Shown here piece by piece: positions 35,948-44,612 of a stretch of 64,000 nucleotides of DNA; positions within the stretch are counted from its first letter, which is position 1, and the number at the start of each line of letters is the position of its first letter. This DNA comes from Zwartia hollandica. Lineage in GTDB: Bacteria; Pseudomonadota; Gammaproteobacteria; Burkholderiales; Burkholderiaceae_B. The notes beneath the pieces were generated by a model that saw only the letters and a program-made list of their open reading frames with translations, was not told the origin of the DNA and made no database searches. Both the position numbers and the translations under genes were made by a program. The stretch is taken from the NCBI RefSeq assembly GCF_019923725.1, contig NZ_JAHXRI010000006.1, forward strand, positions 62,001 to 126,000, read 5' to 3'.

Positions 35948-36874
35948 TTACTCTTCGGCAGATTTTTTGTGTGCGGCAAGTGCCATCAGGCGCCGATCAC
36001 GCCATAGGCGTCGCGCCAATAGCTTGTCTTTCGGCAACAGGGCTCGACGCTGCGCTTCAAGCTTTTGAATCACGTCCTCAGACCAGTGGTCTGTGGACGT
36101 TTGCTCAAGAGACATCGCCTGATACATCTCGTCGAAGCGGTGTGCGTAATCCGCCAAACCATCGGGAGCATTGAGGTCAATCGTCTCAAAAGGTCCCATA
36201 AACGACCAGCGCAAGCCCAGCCCTTCCTTGACGGTGACATCCAAACCTTCGGCATCGACGTAGCCATTTTCGACGAGTCGAAACGCCTCACGCAACAAGG
36301 CCCCCTGCAGCCGGTTCAATACAAATCCCTTGAGCTCTTTGTGAATCTTGACAGGCTTTTGACCTACACCCTCCATCACATCCCATGTCCGCTGCACCAC
36401 GGCAGCATCGGTCCAAGGTGCGCCGCATATTTCCACAACAGGCACAAGGTAAGGCGGATTGACTGGGTGAGCGATCAAACAGCGCCCGCGCCCAGCCAAG
36501 TTTTCGGTAAACGCTGACGCTGGAATACTAGAGGTCGAGCTTGCCAAGACTGTCGAAGGCGCCGCCAGCGCATCCATCTTTGCGAAGATCTCCTTTTTCA
36601 TCTCTAAGCGCTCCGGCAAACTCTCTTGTGCATATTGAGCACCCGCCAAAGCTTCTTCCAGTGTCATCACACTTTGAATCCGTGCGATCAATCCTGCTGG
36701 ATCAGTAATCAATCCAGCATTATGCAAGTCAGCAACTTGCTTTGTGATTAATGCCTGAGCGTGTGCAACTGCCGCCGGATCACCGTCCCACATATTGACT
36801 TCATGCCCACCACGCGCAAAAACAATTGCCCACGCCTGACCCACGAGGCCCGAACCTACGATTGCAATCTTCAT
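35948..36874 (-). CDS. 3-hydroxyacyl-CoA dehydrogenase-like protein (lambda-crystallin/L-carnitine dehydrogenase type)
   Basis: About 308 residues. The NAD-binding fold starts with KIAIVGSGLVGQAWAIVFARGG and the catalytic region is LIAHPVNPPYLVPVVEIC, with His and Asn as in hydroxyacyl-CoA dehydrogenases. The length and the P-P-Y-L turn match the stand-alone lambda-crystallin, L-gulonate 3-dehydrogenase and carnitine dehydrogenase group. I chose ATG 36874, which stands six bases after AAGGA; the upstream ATG at 36880 abuts that site, and 36916 adds a leader. It would oxidise a beta-hydroxy acid with NAD. It lies 50 bases upstream of the M20 gene. Confidence 0.83.
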   Translation of the reverse strand: MKIAIVGSGLVGQAWAIVFARGGHEVNMWDGDPAAVAHAQALITKQVADLHNAGLITDPAGLIARIQSVMTLEEALAGAQYAQESLPERLEMKKEIFAKMDALAAPSTVLASSTSSIPASAFTENLAGRGRCLIAHPVNPPYLVPVVEICGAPWTDAAVVQRTWDVMEGVGQKPVKIHKELKGFVLNRLQGALLREAFRLVENGYVDAEGLDVTVKEGLGLRWSFMGPFETIDLNAPDGLADYAHRFDEMYQAMSLEQTSTDHWSEDVIQKLEAQRRALLPKDKLLARRLWRDRRLMALAAHKKSAEE

Positions 36875-36940
36875 GTCCATTCCTTGCTGAAGTTGCTGCG
36901 CGTTGCGCTGCAACATTAAAGCGTCACGATTTAAAACAGA

Positions 36941-37738
36941 TTAACAAGTTACCCGATCCAGCACCAGCACACCCCCCTCCTCAAGCGGATGAGGCAGCAC
37001 CACCATTTCAAGGCCAAAGGTCTTCTTGAGTGCTTGAGCCGTTAAGGCGACCGGCGGTGCACCTTGGGACGCGATGCGCCCCTCTGCGAGCAGCACCAAA
37101 CGATCACACCACCGCGCAGCAAGATTAATATCATGCAGTGCAACAAGCACGCCTGCCTGATGTTGTGCCGCGAGATGCCTTAAGCAGCGCATCAGTTCAA
37201 TTTGGTGTCGCGCATCCAAACTAGCGGCAGGCTCATCAAGCAAGATGAACGGCTTCTCGCCACTTGCAGTGATGGCCAAACTTTGTACCAAAATGCGAGC
37301 AAGTTGCACGCGTTGCTGCTCCCCTCCCGATAGCGCTAAATAGTGGCGTGGCGCGACCGCGGTCAGATCAACCCAAACCAGTGCTTGTTTTACCCAAGCA
37401 TCAACCTCGGGTGACCCAGCCTCTGGAAATGGATAAGCGCCCATTTCAATGACTTCTGTGACGGTCATATCAAAACTCAGGCTTGGTTTTTGCGGCAAAA
37501 CCGCCCGGAGGCGCGACTGCTCCACCACGCCTAGATCAGCAAGATTGAAACCCGAGAGCGTCAACTGACCCATGGCGGGCGTGATCTCCCCCGCAATCGC
37601 GTCAAGCAACGTCGATTTACCCGCTCCGTTTTCACCGAGCACACCGACAACTTCTCCCGGCATGACCGTCAGGTTGACATCGTCAAGTACCACCCGCTTT
37701 GCTCGCAATACCCTTACGGACTGTAGGATTATTGCCAT
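36941..37738 (-). CDS. Haem-type (HmuV-like) ABC transporter ATP-binding protein
   Basis: A 265-residue ABC ATPase with Walker A GENGAGKST, Q-loop, signature LSGGEQQRVQLARIL, Walker B FILLDEPAASLD and switch His in LVALHDINLA. The order and the spacing match HmuV/FecE iron-haem ATPases. No permease (HmuU) or binding-protein gene adjoins it; the neighbours are a hydroxyacyl-CoA dehydrogenase-like gene and iorA. It is therefore an orphan ATPase in this window and must work with a permease encoded elsewhere, or be a remnant. It is full length, so decay is not visible. Substrate remains open. Confidence 0.88.
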   Translation of the reverse strand: MAIILQSVRVLRAKRVVLDDVNLTVMPGEVVGVLGENGAGKSTLLDAIAGEITPAMGQLTLSGFNLADLGVVEQSRLRAVLPQKPSLSFDMTVTEVIEMGAYPFPEAGSPEVDAWVKQALVWVDLTAVAPRHYLALSGGEQQRVQLARILVQSLAITASGEKPFILLDEPAASLDARHQIELMRCLRHLAAQHQAGVLVALHDINLAARWCDRLVLLAEGRIASQGAPPVALTAQALKKTFGLEMVVLPHPLEEGGVLVLDRVTC

Positions 37739-37861
37739 CTGAGCGCCGTGAACCGTGCGTTGTGTTTGAGACTTTTCAATTTCATGGCGTTTGGGTAAAG
37801 TGGCTTCCGTAGCCTTGACGACCTATTCTGGTCGCAACAATATAAAAAGCGGGAGACAAGC

Positions 37862-38323
37862 ATGGCAACAGTAAGTTTGAGTGTAAACGGCAAGTCGCAC
37901 AAAGTCGAAATTGAAGACGACACCCCATTGCTTTATGCACTGCGTGACCACCTTGAAATCAACGGACCTAAATTTGGTTGTGGTCTTGGACAATGCGGAG
38001 CCTGTACGGTCATCGTAGACGGTCAGGCAGTGCGCTCCTGCGTGACGCCTACAACAGCGATGCAAGGGAAAAATGTGACTACGCTTGAGGGTCTAGGCAG
38101 TTCAGCAAAGCCTGGGAAACTACAACAAGCCTTCATCGACGAGCAAGCTGTGCAGTGTGGTTATTGCATCAACGGCATGATCATGACTGCTAGCGCTTTT
38201 CTCGCCAACAATAAAAATCCAACAGACGCGCAAATTAACGAGGCGCTTGCAGGAAATCTGTGTCGTTGTGGCACCCATCAGCGGATTGTGGCAGCGGTTA
38301 AACGCTACATCGCTGCTGCCTAA
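37862..38323 (+). CDS. iorA: [2Fe-2S] subunit of molybdenum hydroxylase (IorA-type)
   Basis: A 153-residue two-cluster ferredoxin-like subunit. The plant-type cluster uses Cys40, Cys45, Cys48 and Cys60 (CGLGQCGACTV) and the second cluster Cys99, Cys102, Cys134 and Cys136 (QCGYCIN, CRCGTHQR). It carries electrons from the molybdopterin subunit. The downstream gene, 35 bases away, encodes the large subunit, and the pair resembles isoquinoline 1-oxidoreductase IorAB. Start has GGGAGACAAGC upstream. The enzyme oxidises an N-heterocycle or aldehyde; the true substrate may differ. Confidence 0.85.
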   Translation: MATVSLSVNGKSHKVEIEDDTPLLYALRDHLEINGPKFGCGLGQCGACTVIVDGQAVRSCVTPTTAMQGKNVTTLEGLGSSAKPGKLQQAFIDEQAVQCGYCINGMIMTASAFLANNKNPTDAQINEALAGNLCRCGTHQRIVAAVKRYIAAA

Positions 38324-38358
38324 ACCCATCCACAACTTATTCATCCACAGGTGAACTC

Positions 38359-40593
38359 ATGAACGCATTCACACGACGCGAATTTTTGAAAGCCAGCGGC
38401 GCTGGTATGTTAGTTGTTAGTTTTTCAATGGGAGTCAATCCCGCTTCCGCAAACTACGGTCTACGGCCTCCAAAAAGCGTCGCCAAGGACGTACTCGATT
38501 CATGGCTCTCGATTGATCGTGATGGCAAGGTAACCGTTTTTGTTGGCAAGGTCGATCTCGGCACAGGTACAAAAACGGCGCTCTCACAAATTGCAGCAGA
38601 AGAGTTGTCTGTTCCCTTCAACAAAATCGACATGATCATGGGTGACACTGCCACCACCCCGGATCAGTGGTTGACGGGCGGTGCAATTACGCTTTCCCAA
38701 GGTGGCGCTGAATTACGTATCGCTGCCGCAAACGCGCGGATCGCCTTACTTGCGCGCGCGGCTGAAAAGCTAAAAGTTCCTGTCACCGAACTCAGCATAA
38801 AAGACGGTGTGATCACCGCTGCGTCTAAGCCTGGACAAAGCCTCTCATACGGAGAGGTTATCGGCGAAGGCTTTAAGTTAAAGGTTGATCCCAAAGCGCC
38901 CCTCAAATCACACAAAGAATATACGGTCGTCGGCAAATCCATTCAGCGCGTGGATATCCCTGACAAGGTCTCAGGCGAACACCCTTTCGTACATGATTTC
39001 CGCCTACCCGGCATGCTCCATGCTCGAGTCATTCGACCGCTGCAGGTTGGTGCGAATCTGGTGAGCTTTGACGACTCAGATGCAAAGAAAGTAAAGGGTT
39101 ACGTACAGACAGTGCGCAAGGATAATTTCCTAGCGGTCATCTGTAAGGACGAATGGGGTGCTGTGAAGGCCTCGCAGGCGATGAAGGCAAACTGGTCTGT
39201 GGGTCGTGAACTCCCGCCGCAAGCAAAAATCTACGAACACTGGCGTCAGTTACCGATTGCAAAGACCGAGGTGACTCAAAACGTTGGCAACATCGACACC
39301 GCACTCTCGGGCGGCGCCAAACGCATAAAAGCGACCTACAACTTTGCTGTCCAAACGCACGCCTCTTCTGGCCCGTCCTGTGCCGTTGCAGACTTCCGCG
39401 ATGGAAAAATGACTTTGTGGTCGGCATCTCAGGCGACGCATTCAATGCAAGACGAGATCGCGACGCTCACGAAGTTGCCCAAAGACTCCATCCGCTTGAT
39501 CTACTTGGATGGCTCTGGCTGCTACGGACGTAACGGTCACGAGGACGCCACCGCGGACGCTGCTCTGATTGCGCAATTAATTGGCAAGCCGGTACGCGTG
39601 CAATGGATGCGCCACGATGAAACCGCGTTGGCACCTAAGAGTCCTCCCAGAACGATGGACTTCGAGGCGAGCTTTGATGCGCAAGGTAATGTGACAGGTT
39701 GGCAAAGTGATTTCTACATTGCCTTGAACCATATCGCAGCGTTTAAGCCGCTAGATTTTCCATTGCTCGCGACGGCCGAAACGGGCAATCCTCGTCCCGG
39801 CAACTGGGTTGGCTTTTTGTTTCAAAACTCAGCCGCGCCCTACGCGTTGCCAAACATTAAGGTCACAACTAAGCATATTGAACAGCCGATATTCCGCGCC
39901 TCGCACTTGCGCAGCCCAGGTCGTATCGAAAATAGCTTTGCCAACGAATCCTTCATGGATGAACTTGCGGCAACAGCGAAGGCAGATCCTGCCGAGTTCC
40001 GCCTCAAACATCTCTCTGATCCTCGCGCTGTAGATGTAATCAAAGCGGTGCTGAAAGCCTCCAACTGGCAAACTCGTCCGGGCCCAAATCCTGCAAGTTC
40101 GCAGGGTAACATCGCAAAGGGCCGCGGCATTTCTTATGTTCGCTACAACAATACGATTACGTACGTTGCAACGGTAGCGGAAGTTGAGGTGAACCGCACA
40201 ACAGGCCAAATCGCCGTGACACGTGTCTATGTTGCACATGACTGCGGACAAATCATCAATCCAGATGGCGTGATTAACCAGGTTGAAGGTGGTGTGATCC
40301 AAACCGTCAGCCGTACGCTGATGGAAGAGGTGAAATGGACGGGTAATACGGTGACTAGTGTTGACTGGGCAAGCTACCCAATCTTGCGCTTCCCAGACGT
40401 ACCTAAGGTCGTCACAACACTGATTGACCGACCAGGTCAACCGGTTTGGGGCGCTGGCGAACAAGCACCTACCACGGTGCCTGCTGCAATTGCTAACGCA
40501 GTGTTTGACGCCATTGGCGTGCGACTGCGTACCATCCCATTCACACCGGCCTCGGTGAAAGTGGCGATGAGCGAAGCGCCTAAAGTTGCTTGA
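38359..40593 (+). CDS. iorB: Molybdopterin-binding subunit of molybdenum hydroxylase (IorB-type)
   Basis: A 744-residue xanthine dehydrogenase-family large subunit. The N terminus has a twin-arginine signal (TRREFLKASG) and hydrophobic segment, so it is exported folded across the membrane. Molybdopterin-binding regions include GKVDLGTGTKTALSQIAAEEL, GGAITLSQGG, YGRNGHEDATADAA and a C-terminal EQAPTTVPAAIANAVFDAIGVR. It has the single-polypeptide form without an FAD domain, as in isoquinoline oxidoreductase. It hydroxylates a carbon next to nitrogen, or oxidises an aldehyde. No cytochrome c gene of the usual electron-acceptor kind follows here. Ends before a palindromic terminator. Confidence 0.85.
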   Translation: MNAFTRREFLKASGAGMLVVSFSMGVNPASANYGLRPPKSVAKDVLDSWLSIDRDGKVTVFVGKVDLGTGTKTALSQIAAEELSVPFNKIDMIMGDTATTPDQWLTGGAITLSQGGAELRIAAANARIALLARAAEKLKVPVTELSIKDGVITAASKPGQSLSYGEVIGEGFKLKVDPKAPLKSHKEYTVVGKSIQRVDIPDKVSGEHPFVHDFRLPGMLHARVIRPLQVGANLVSFDDSDAKKVKGYVQTVRKDNFLAVICKDEWGAVKASQAMKANWSVGRELPPQAKIYEHWRQLPIAKTEVTQNVGNIDTALSGGAKRIKATYNFAVQTHASSGPSCAVADFRDGKMTLWSASQATHSMQDEIATLTKLPKDSIRLIYLDGSGCYGRNGHEDATADAALIAQLIGKPVRVQWMRHDETALAPKSPPRTMDFEASFDAQGNVTGWQSDFYIALNHIAAFKPLDFPLLATAETGNPRPGNWVGFLFQNSAAPYALPNIKVTTKHIEQPIFRASHLRSPGRIENSFANESFMDELAATAKADPAEFRLKHLSDPRAVDVIKAVLKASNWQTRPGPNPASSQGNIAKGRGISYVRYNNTITYVATVAEVEVNRTTGQIAVTRVYVAHDCGQIINPDGVINQVEGGVIQTVSRTLMEEVKWTGNTVTSVDWASYPILRFPDVPKVVTTLIDRPGQPVWGAGEQAPTTVPAAIANAVFDAIGVRLRTIPFTPASVKVAMSEAPKVA

Positions 40594-40612
40594 TGATGAC
40601 TAAGTAGTCAGT

Positions 40613-40644
40613 AAAAAGCGGCCCTCCTAGGAGGGCCGCTTTTT
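40613..40644. terminator. Bidirectional terminator, perfect palindrome
   Basis: A 32-bp perfect palindrome: five As, GCGGCCCTCCT, its complement, and five Ts. A 14-bp or longer stem with T-runs on both strands lies between the convergent iorB and glutathione transferase genes, so it can end transcription from either side. Confidence 0.9.
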
Positions 40645-40674
40645 CATCCAAGGCGGACGTAACGCGTTTTACCC

Positions 40675-41274
40675 TTAAGCGGCGACAGGCATCGTCTTAG
40701 CCATTGGTGCGAGCTTCTCTACACTCGCATACCAAACAGCGAGTTTCGGATGAGCGGCACGCCAAGGCTCATTAGCAAAGCGGAAATCGAGATATCCGAG
40801 TGCACACGCGACCGCGATATCGCCAACGGTAGCTAACTGGCCAAGCGAGGCAGCCTCGGCCTCAAGGACCGCCAGCGCGCGAGCCACCTTACCTTGTTGC
40901 AGTTTGATGTAGCCAATCCGGCCCTCATCCTGAGGTAATGCGATTTCACGGCGACGCGGCTGACTCGCATCTAGAATACCGTCTCCGATCGCCTGAAGGC
41001 GTAGCGCTTTCCAGCGCGCAGGACCAACAGCGGGGAACAAAGGAGGCGCTGTACCAATACTGTCGATGTATTCGCAAATGACAGGGCTATCAAACATCGC
41101 CACACCCTCGTCAGTGATCAGGGTCGGGATCTTGCCTAACGGGTTTGAATCCGACAGCACCGGATCAGTTGTTGAAATTGACCATTTTTCAAACTGCCCG
41201 TCGATGCCACGCGCGATCGCACAGGCGATTACCTTGCGCACATAGGGGCTAGCTCCAGATACCGTGATTTTCAT
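40675..41274 (-). CDS. Glutathione S-transferase family protein
   Basis: A 199-residue protein with the thioredoxin-like N-terminal domain (MKITVSGASPYVRKVIACAI, then NPLGKIPTLITDEG with the conserved cis-Pro and FDSPVICEYID) and the all-helical C-terminal domain. It matches bacterial Yfc-type transferases of about 200 residues. The reaction is conjugation or reduction with glutathione. It lies convergent to iorB, across the terminator. Its own promoter region (41275-41414) contains a repeat discussed separately. No specific substrate can be assigned. Confidence 0.86.
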   Translation of the reverse strand: MKITVSGASPYVRKVIACAIARGIDGQFEKWSISTTDPVLSDSNPLGKIPTLITDEGVAMFDSPVICEYIDSIGTAPPLFPAVGPARWKALRLQAIGDGILDASQPRRREIALPQDEGRIGYIKLQQGKVARALAVLEAEAASLGQLATVGDIAVACALGYLDFRFANEPWRAAHPKLAVWYASVEKLAPMAKTMPVAA

Positions 41275-41323
41275 ATACCGATCCGTTAAATAATGAGTGA
41301 CGAGAGAAAACGATGCATAGTTG

Positions 41324-41351
41324 TACTATAAATTACACCTACACTATAGTA
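41324..41351. promoter_or_regulatory. Spaced inverted repeat between divergent genes
   Basis: TACTATA (41324-41330) and TATAGTA (41345-41351) are perfect inverted arms with centres 21 bases apart, two helical turns. The stretch is AT-rich and lies between the glutathione transferase and the alpha-hydroxy-acid oxidase genes. It could be an operator; no regulator gene is nearby. Confidence 0.35.
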
Positions 41352-41414
41352 ATTTTTTAAAATCTGCTGTTTGTTCATCAACGCATCACTGTCAACAAAT
41401 TAACTGGGTCCGCT

Positions 41415-42572
41415 ATGGCTACCGCTATCAATCTCCACGACTTTCGCGCAATGGCGCAGCGCCGCCTTCCCAAAATCGCATTTGATTTTATCGATGGCGG
41501 TGCGGATGACGAAACCGGCCTCGTGCGCAATCGAAATGCATTCCAGGACTATCAGTTGGTGCCGCGATACTTAGCTGACGTCACAAAAATCAATCAAACG
41601 ACTACCTTGTTCGGGCGTGAATACGCAAGCCCCATCGGCATTTCGCCCACGGGTATGGCAGGACTGTTTCGCACGGGCGCCGACGCAATGCTTGCGGCCG
41701 CAGCCAAAAAAGCCAACGTCCCCTTTCTGCTTTCCAGCGCAAGCAACTTCAGACTTGAAGATGCCGCAAAAATTGCACCCGATAATGTTTGGTTTCAAAT
41801 GTATGCGACAAGTGATGAGCGCATTAACCACGATCTCGTCGCGCGCGCAAAGAATGCGGGGCTAGGCGTACTGGCGATCACTGTTGATGTACCCGTCAAT
41901 TCAAACCGTGAACGCAATAAACGCAATGGGTTTACTCGACCATTCCGGATGACACCTTCCATCATGTTGGATGCAATGACTAAGCCAGGTTGGGTGCTTG
42001 AGTACCTAAAGGCAGGCGGCATGCCCATGATGAGCAACTGGCAACCCTACGCGCCAGACGGTGCCTCGGCGGACGAGGTCGCCGACTTGTATGGAACACT
42101 GACACCTGCTCCGATGACCAATTGGGATACTGTTTCTCGCATTCGCGACCAGTGGTCCGGACCTCTCATCATAAAAGGCTTGCTACATGCCGAGGATGCG
42201 CTAAAGGCTGCCGAGCTAGGCCTCAATGGTATCGTCGTATCAAACCATGGCGCGCGACAACTAGATGTCGCACCATCATCTATCACGATGTTTCCAGCCA
42301 TTCGGCACGCGGTCGGTGACAAAATGACGCTGATGCTCGACAGCGGTGTGCGCCGCGGATCAGACATTGTGATTGCGAAATGCCTAGGTGCACAGTTCTG
42401 TTTCTTTGGTCGGCCGACGCTATATGCAGTTGCGGCGCTTGGACAAGAAGGTGCAGATCAAGTCTTCGCGATTTTGCGCCGTGAGATTAACGCCGTGCTC
42501 ACTCAAATCGGCTGTAAGAATTTTGACGATCTGAATGAGCGGTTTCTATTGCGTGCTGGTCAACAGCCTTAA
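41415..42572 (+). CDS. FMN-dependent alpha-hydroxy-acid oxidase/dehydrogenase
   Basis: A 385-residue TIM-barrel flavoenzyme of the lactate dehydrogenase/glycolate oxidase family. The family motif SNHGARQLD gives the base His278 and Arg281; the FMN Lys254 is in LIIKG, and the N-terminal FDFIDGGADDE is the conserved FMN-side loop. It oxidises a 2-hydroxy acid to a 2-oxo acid, with the respiratory chain or oxygen as acceptor. The membrane-anchoring insert loop (NSNRERNKRNGF... region) is present in part. It overlaps the convergent MDR gene by four bases (TTAA carries both stop codons). Lactate, mandelate or glycolate are all possible. Confidence 0.9.
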   Translation: MATAINLHDFRAMAQRRLPKIAFDFIDGGADDETGLVRNRNAFQDYQLVPRYLADVTKINQTTTLFGREYASPIGISPTGMAGLFRTGADAMLAAAAKKANVPFLLSSASNFRLEDAAKIAPDNVWFQMYATSDERINHDLVARAKNAGLGVLAITVDVPVNSNRERNKRNGFTRPFRMTPSIMLDAMTKPGWVLEYLKAGGMPMMSNWQPYAPDGASADEVADLYGTLTPAPMTNWDTVSRIRDQWSGPLIIKGLLHAEDALKAAELGLNGIVVSNHGARQLDVAPSSITMFPAIRHAVGDKMTLMLDSGVRRGSDIVIAKCLGAQFCFFGRPTLYAVAALGQEGADQVFAILRREINAVLTQIGCKNFDDLNERFLLRAGQQP

Positions 42573-43549
42573 GCGATATCAATAACCGCGTTACCCGTCA
42601 CTTGGCCTTGCTCTACAGCTTGATGGGCAGCAACAATCTCACCAAGCTTAAACCGTGCACCAATCGCGTGCGTAAGCTTGCCTGACCGTAGTAGGCCACA
42701 TAGCCCAGTTAAGGCGCTGGCACGCTCTGCCGGCGTGAGCTCGTACACAAGAAAAAACTGCAAGCTCAGACTAGTTGTGAGGCATAAGCGAAACGGGATC
42801 GTTGGCGGCTCAACCTTATTCGATCCAAAACAGGACACTGTTCCGTGTGGCGCGAGAGCACCGTCTCGAACTAAGTCTGTTGTCGTCGAGAAATCCATGT
42901 CGATAATTGCATCAGCTCCCCGACCCTCGGTCAGCGCTTTTACCCGCTCTGCAACATTCTCTATTTTATAGTTGATCGTTTCGACTGCACCGCCCGCGCG
43001 CGCATGCGCAGCTTTGCTTTCCGAACTCACCGTGCCGATGACACGCGCGCCTTTGAGGGTTGCCATTTGCACTGCGTAATGCCCAACGGACGAGGCGGCA
43101 CCAATCACAAGCACTGTCTTGCCTGCAATTTCTCCGCAGCGTCTCACCGCCTCATACGCAGTTAACCCCGGGATACCCATGCAAGCAGCACCATCCAAGC
43201 TGACATGATCTGGCAATTGGACCGCCTGCGCTTGCGGCAGGCAAACATACTCGGCCGCCGTACCAAACGGACGCTGATACTGCGCGTTCCAAGTCCACAC
43301 GCGTTCGCCAATACGTGAGGTCAAGACGCCCGCACCGACAGCATCAATCACACCACCCGCATCACTATGCGGAATGATTTTCGGATCATAGATAGGTCGA
43401 TTGCGTCGGGACTTCACATCGGATGGGTTGACCCCAGACACTTGTACCTTTACTCGAACCTCGCCGGGCCCAGGCTCTGGAGTGGGAAGCTCTCCTAATA
43501 TTAAGACGTCTTTTGCTTCACCATTTTTTTCATACCATGCCGCTTTCAT
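42569..43549 (-). CDS. NADPH:quinone oxidoreductase-like MDR protein
   Basis: A 326-residue medium-chain dehydrogenase. The GroES-like half has PGEVRVKVQVSGVNPSDVKSRRNRP and the Rossmann half has VIGAASSVGHYAVQMATLKGARVIGT, a variant of the G-x-G-x-x-G motif. The catalytic Zn-site cysteines are absent, as in quinone oxidoreductases. It reduces quinones or conjugated carbonyls. Its stop codon overlaps the convergent oxidase gene. Downstream it shares a divergent region (43550-43622) with the Bug receptor gene. Confidence 0.87.
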   Translation of the reverse strand: MKAAWYEKNGEAKDVLILGELPTPEPGPGEVRVKVQVSGVNPSDVKSRRNRPIYDPKIIPHSDAGGVIDAVGAGVLTSRIGERVWTWNAQYQRPFGTAAEYVCLPQAQAVQLPDHVSLDGAACMGIPGLTAYEAVRRCGEIAGKTVLVIGAASSVGHYAVQMATLKGARVIGTVSSESKAAHARAGGAVETINYKIENVAERVKALTEGRGADAIIDMDFSTTTDLVRDGALAPHGTVSCFGSNKVEPPTIPFRLCLTTSLSLQFFLVYELTPAERASALTGLCGLLRSGKLTHAIGARFKLGEIVAAHQAVEQGQVTGNAVIDIA

Positions 43550-43622
43550 TGTGTACCCTGCCTATTCAAAAGATCACCTATCATAGTATTGTGTGTTGGC
43601 TCTGACTAGAGAAATTAATCAA

Positions 43623-44591
43623 ATGAAAACAATCGCCGCCTTTCTCACAACCATCCTAGGCAGTCTAAATTTTTTTATCGCCCCAAACGCCTGGTGCGCT
43701 TATCCTGAGAAACCTGTCACGCTCGTGGTGCCATTTGCTCCTGGTGGCTCGAACGACATCGTTGCACGCCAACTTGCAAAACAACTCACGGCACAGTGGG
43801 GTCAGCCGGTTGTCATTGAAAACAAGCCGGGGGCGGGCACAGCGATCGGCGCAGCTTACGTAGCTAAGCAGCGTAATGATGGTTACACACTGCTCGTAGC
43901 GTCCTCAACTTTTACCATGGCACCAGCAGTCGTCAATACCTTGCCTTTTGATCCTATCAAAGACTTTACTCCGATCGCAATGATTGGCGAAGTACCTCTT
44001 GCCCTTGCGGCAAAACCTAAGTCACCGGGTAAAGATGCGCAGGAATATTTCGCCTATTTAAAGGCAACACCCAACTTGAATTACGGCGCGACCGGCGTTG
44101 GCAGCATCCAGCATTTTGCAGGAGTGCTGCTAAGCCAAGCGCTAGGCAATAATATGACTGCCGTTCAGTACAAAGGGGGTAGCCCTGCCATGACCGATAC
44201 CATGGGTGGACATATCGAATTCTCTATCGGTAGTATGACTCAGGTGCTGCCACAAATACGAAACGGTACCTTGCGGGGTGTCGCGGTCACAAGCGCGCAG
44301 CGCTCTGCGGCAGCACCTGACATACCAACGTTTCAAGAGGCGGGCATCAAGGACTACGACATTCAACAGTGGTGGGGCTTACTTGGGCCAGCGAATGTGC
44401 ATCCAACCATCCAGGAGTTCATCAATCTGTCAGTCAATAAGGCCTTGGCATCCAAAGATCTCATTGAGTTTCTTGCGGCAGACGGCGGTAACCCGAAACC
44501 CATGACCGTCGCTGACTTTAAAACACTTGTCCACGATGGGCTGCTTCGCTGGTCTACCGTTGCAAAACAAACTGGCATCAGCGCAAAGTAG
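43623..44591 (+). CDS. Bug-family periplasmic substrate-binding protein
   Basis: A 322-residue receptor with a signal peptide ending near NAWCA. The mature start YPEKPVTLVVPFAPGGSNDIVARQLA and VVIENKPGAGTAIGAAYV are canonical Bug loops. The start is ATG 43623; the frame extends upstream to TTG 43593, which would break the signal peptide. No TctAB genes are near, so it is an orphan receptor. It lies 21 bases upstream of a TauD-type dioxygenase, so it may capture the substrate of that enzyme. Confidence 0.9.
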   Translation: MKTIAAFLTTILGSLNFFIAPNAWCAYPEKPVTLVVPFAPGGSNDIVARQLAKQLTAQWGQPVVIENKPGAGTAIGAAYVAKQRNDGYTLLVASSTFTMAPAVVNTLPFDPIKDFTPIAMIGEVPLALAAKPKSPGKDAQEYFAYLKATPNLNYGATGVGSIQHFAGVLLSQALGNNMTAVQYKGGSPAMTDTMGGHIEFSIGSMTQVLPQIRNGTLRGVAVTSAQRSAAAPDIPTFQEAGIKDYDIQQWWGLLGPANVHPTIQEFINLSVNKALASKDLIEFLAADGGNPKPMTVADFKTLVHDGLLRWSTVAKQTGISAK

Positions 44592-44612
44592 ACTCAACGA
44601 GCCGAGACCTCC

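Noticed and set aside
36065-36517. Plus-strand reading frame of 150 residues
   Set aside because: Antisense to the hydroxyacyl-CoA dehydrogenase-like gene, and composition is unlike a protein.
37819-37834. 5-bp inverted repeat CGACC...GGTCG ahead of iorA
   Set aside because: Too short to separate from chance.
39829-40464. Minus-strand reading frame of 211 residues
   Set aside because: Shadow of iorB; Cys/His-rich composition is typical of antisense frames, and no domain is recognisable.
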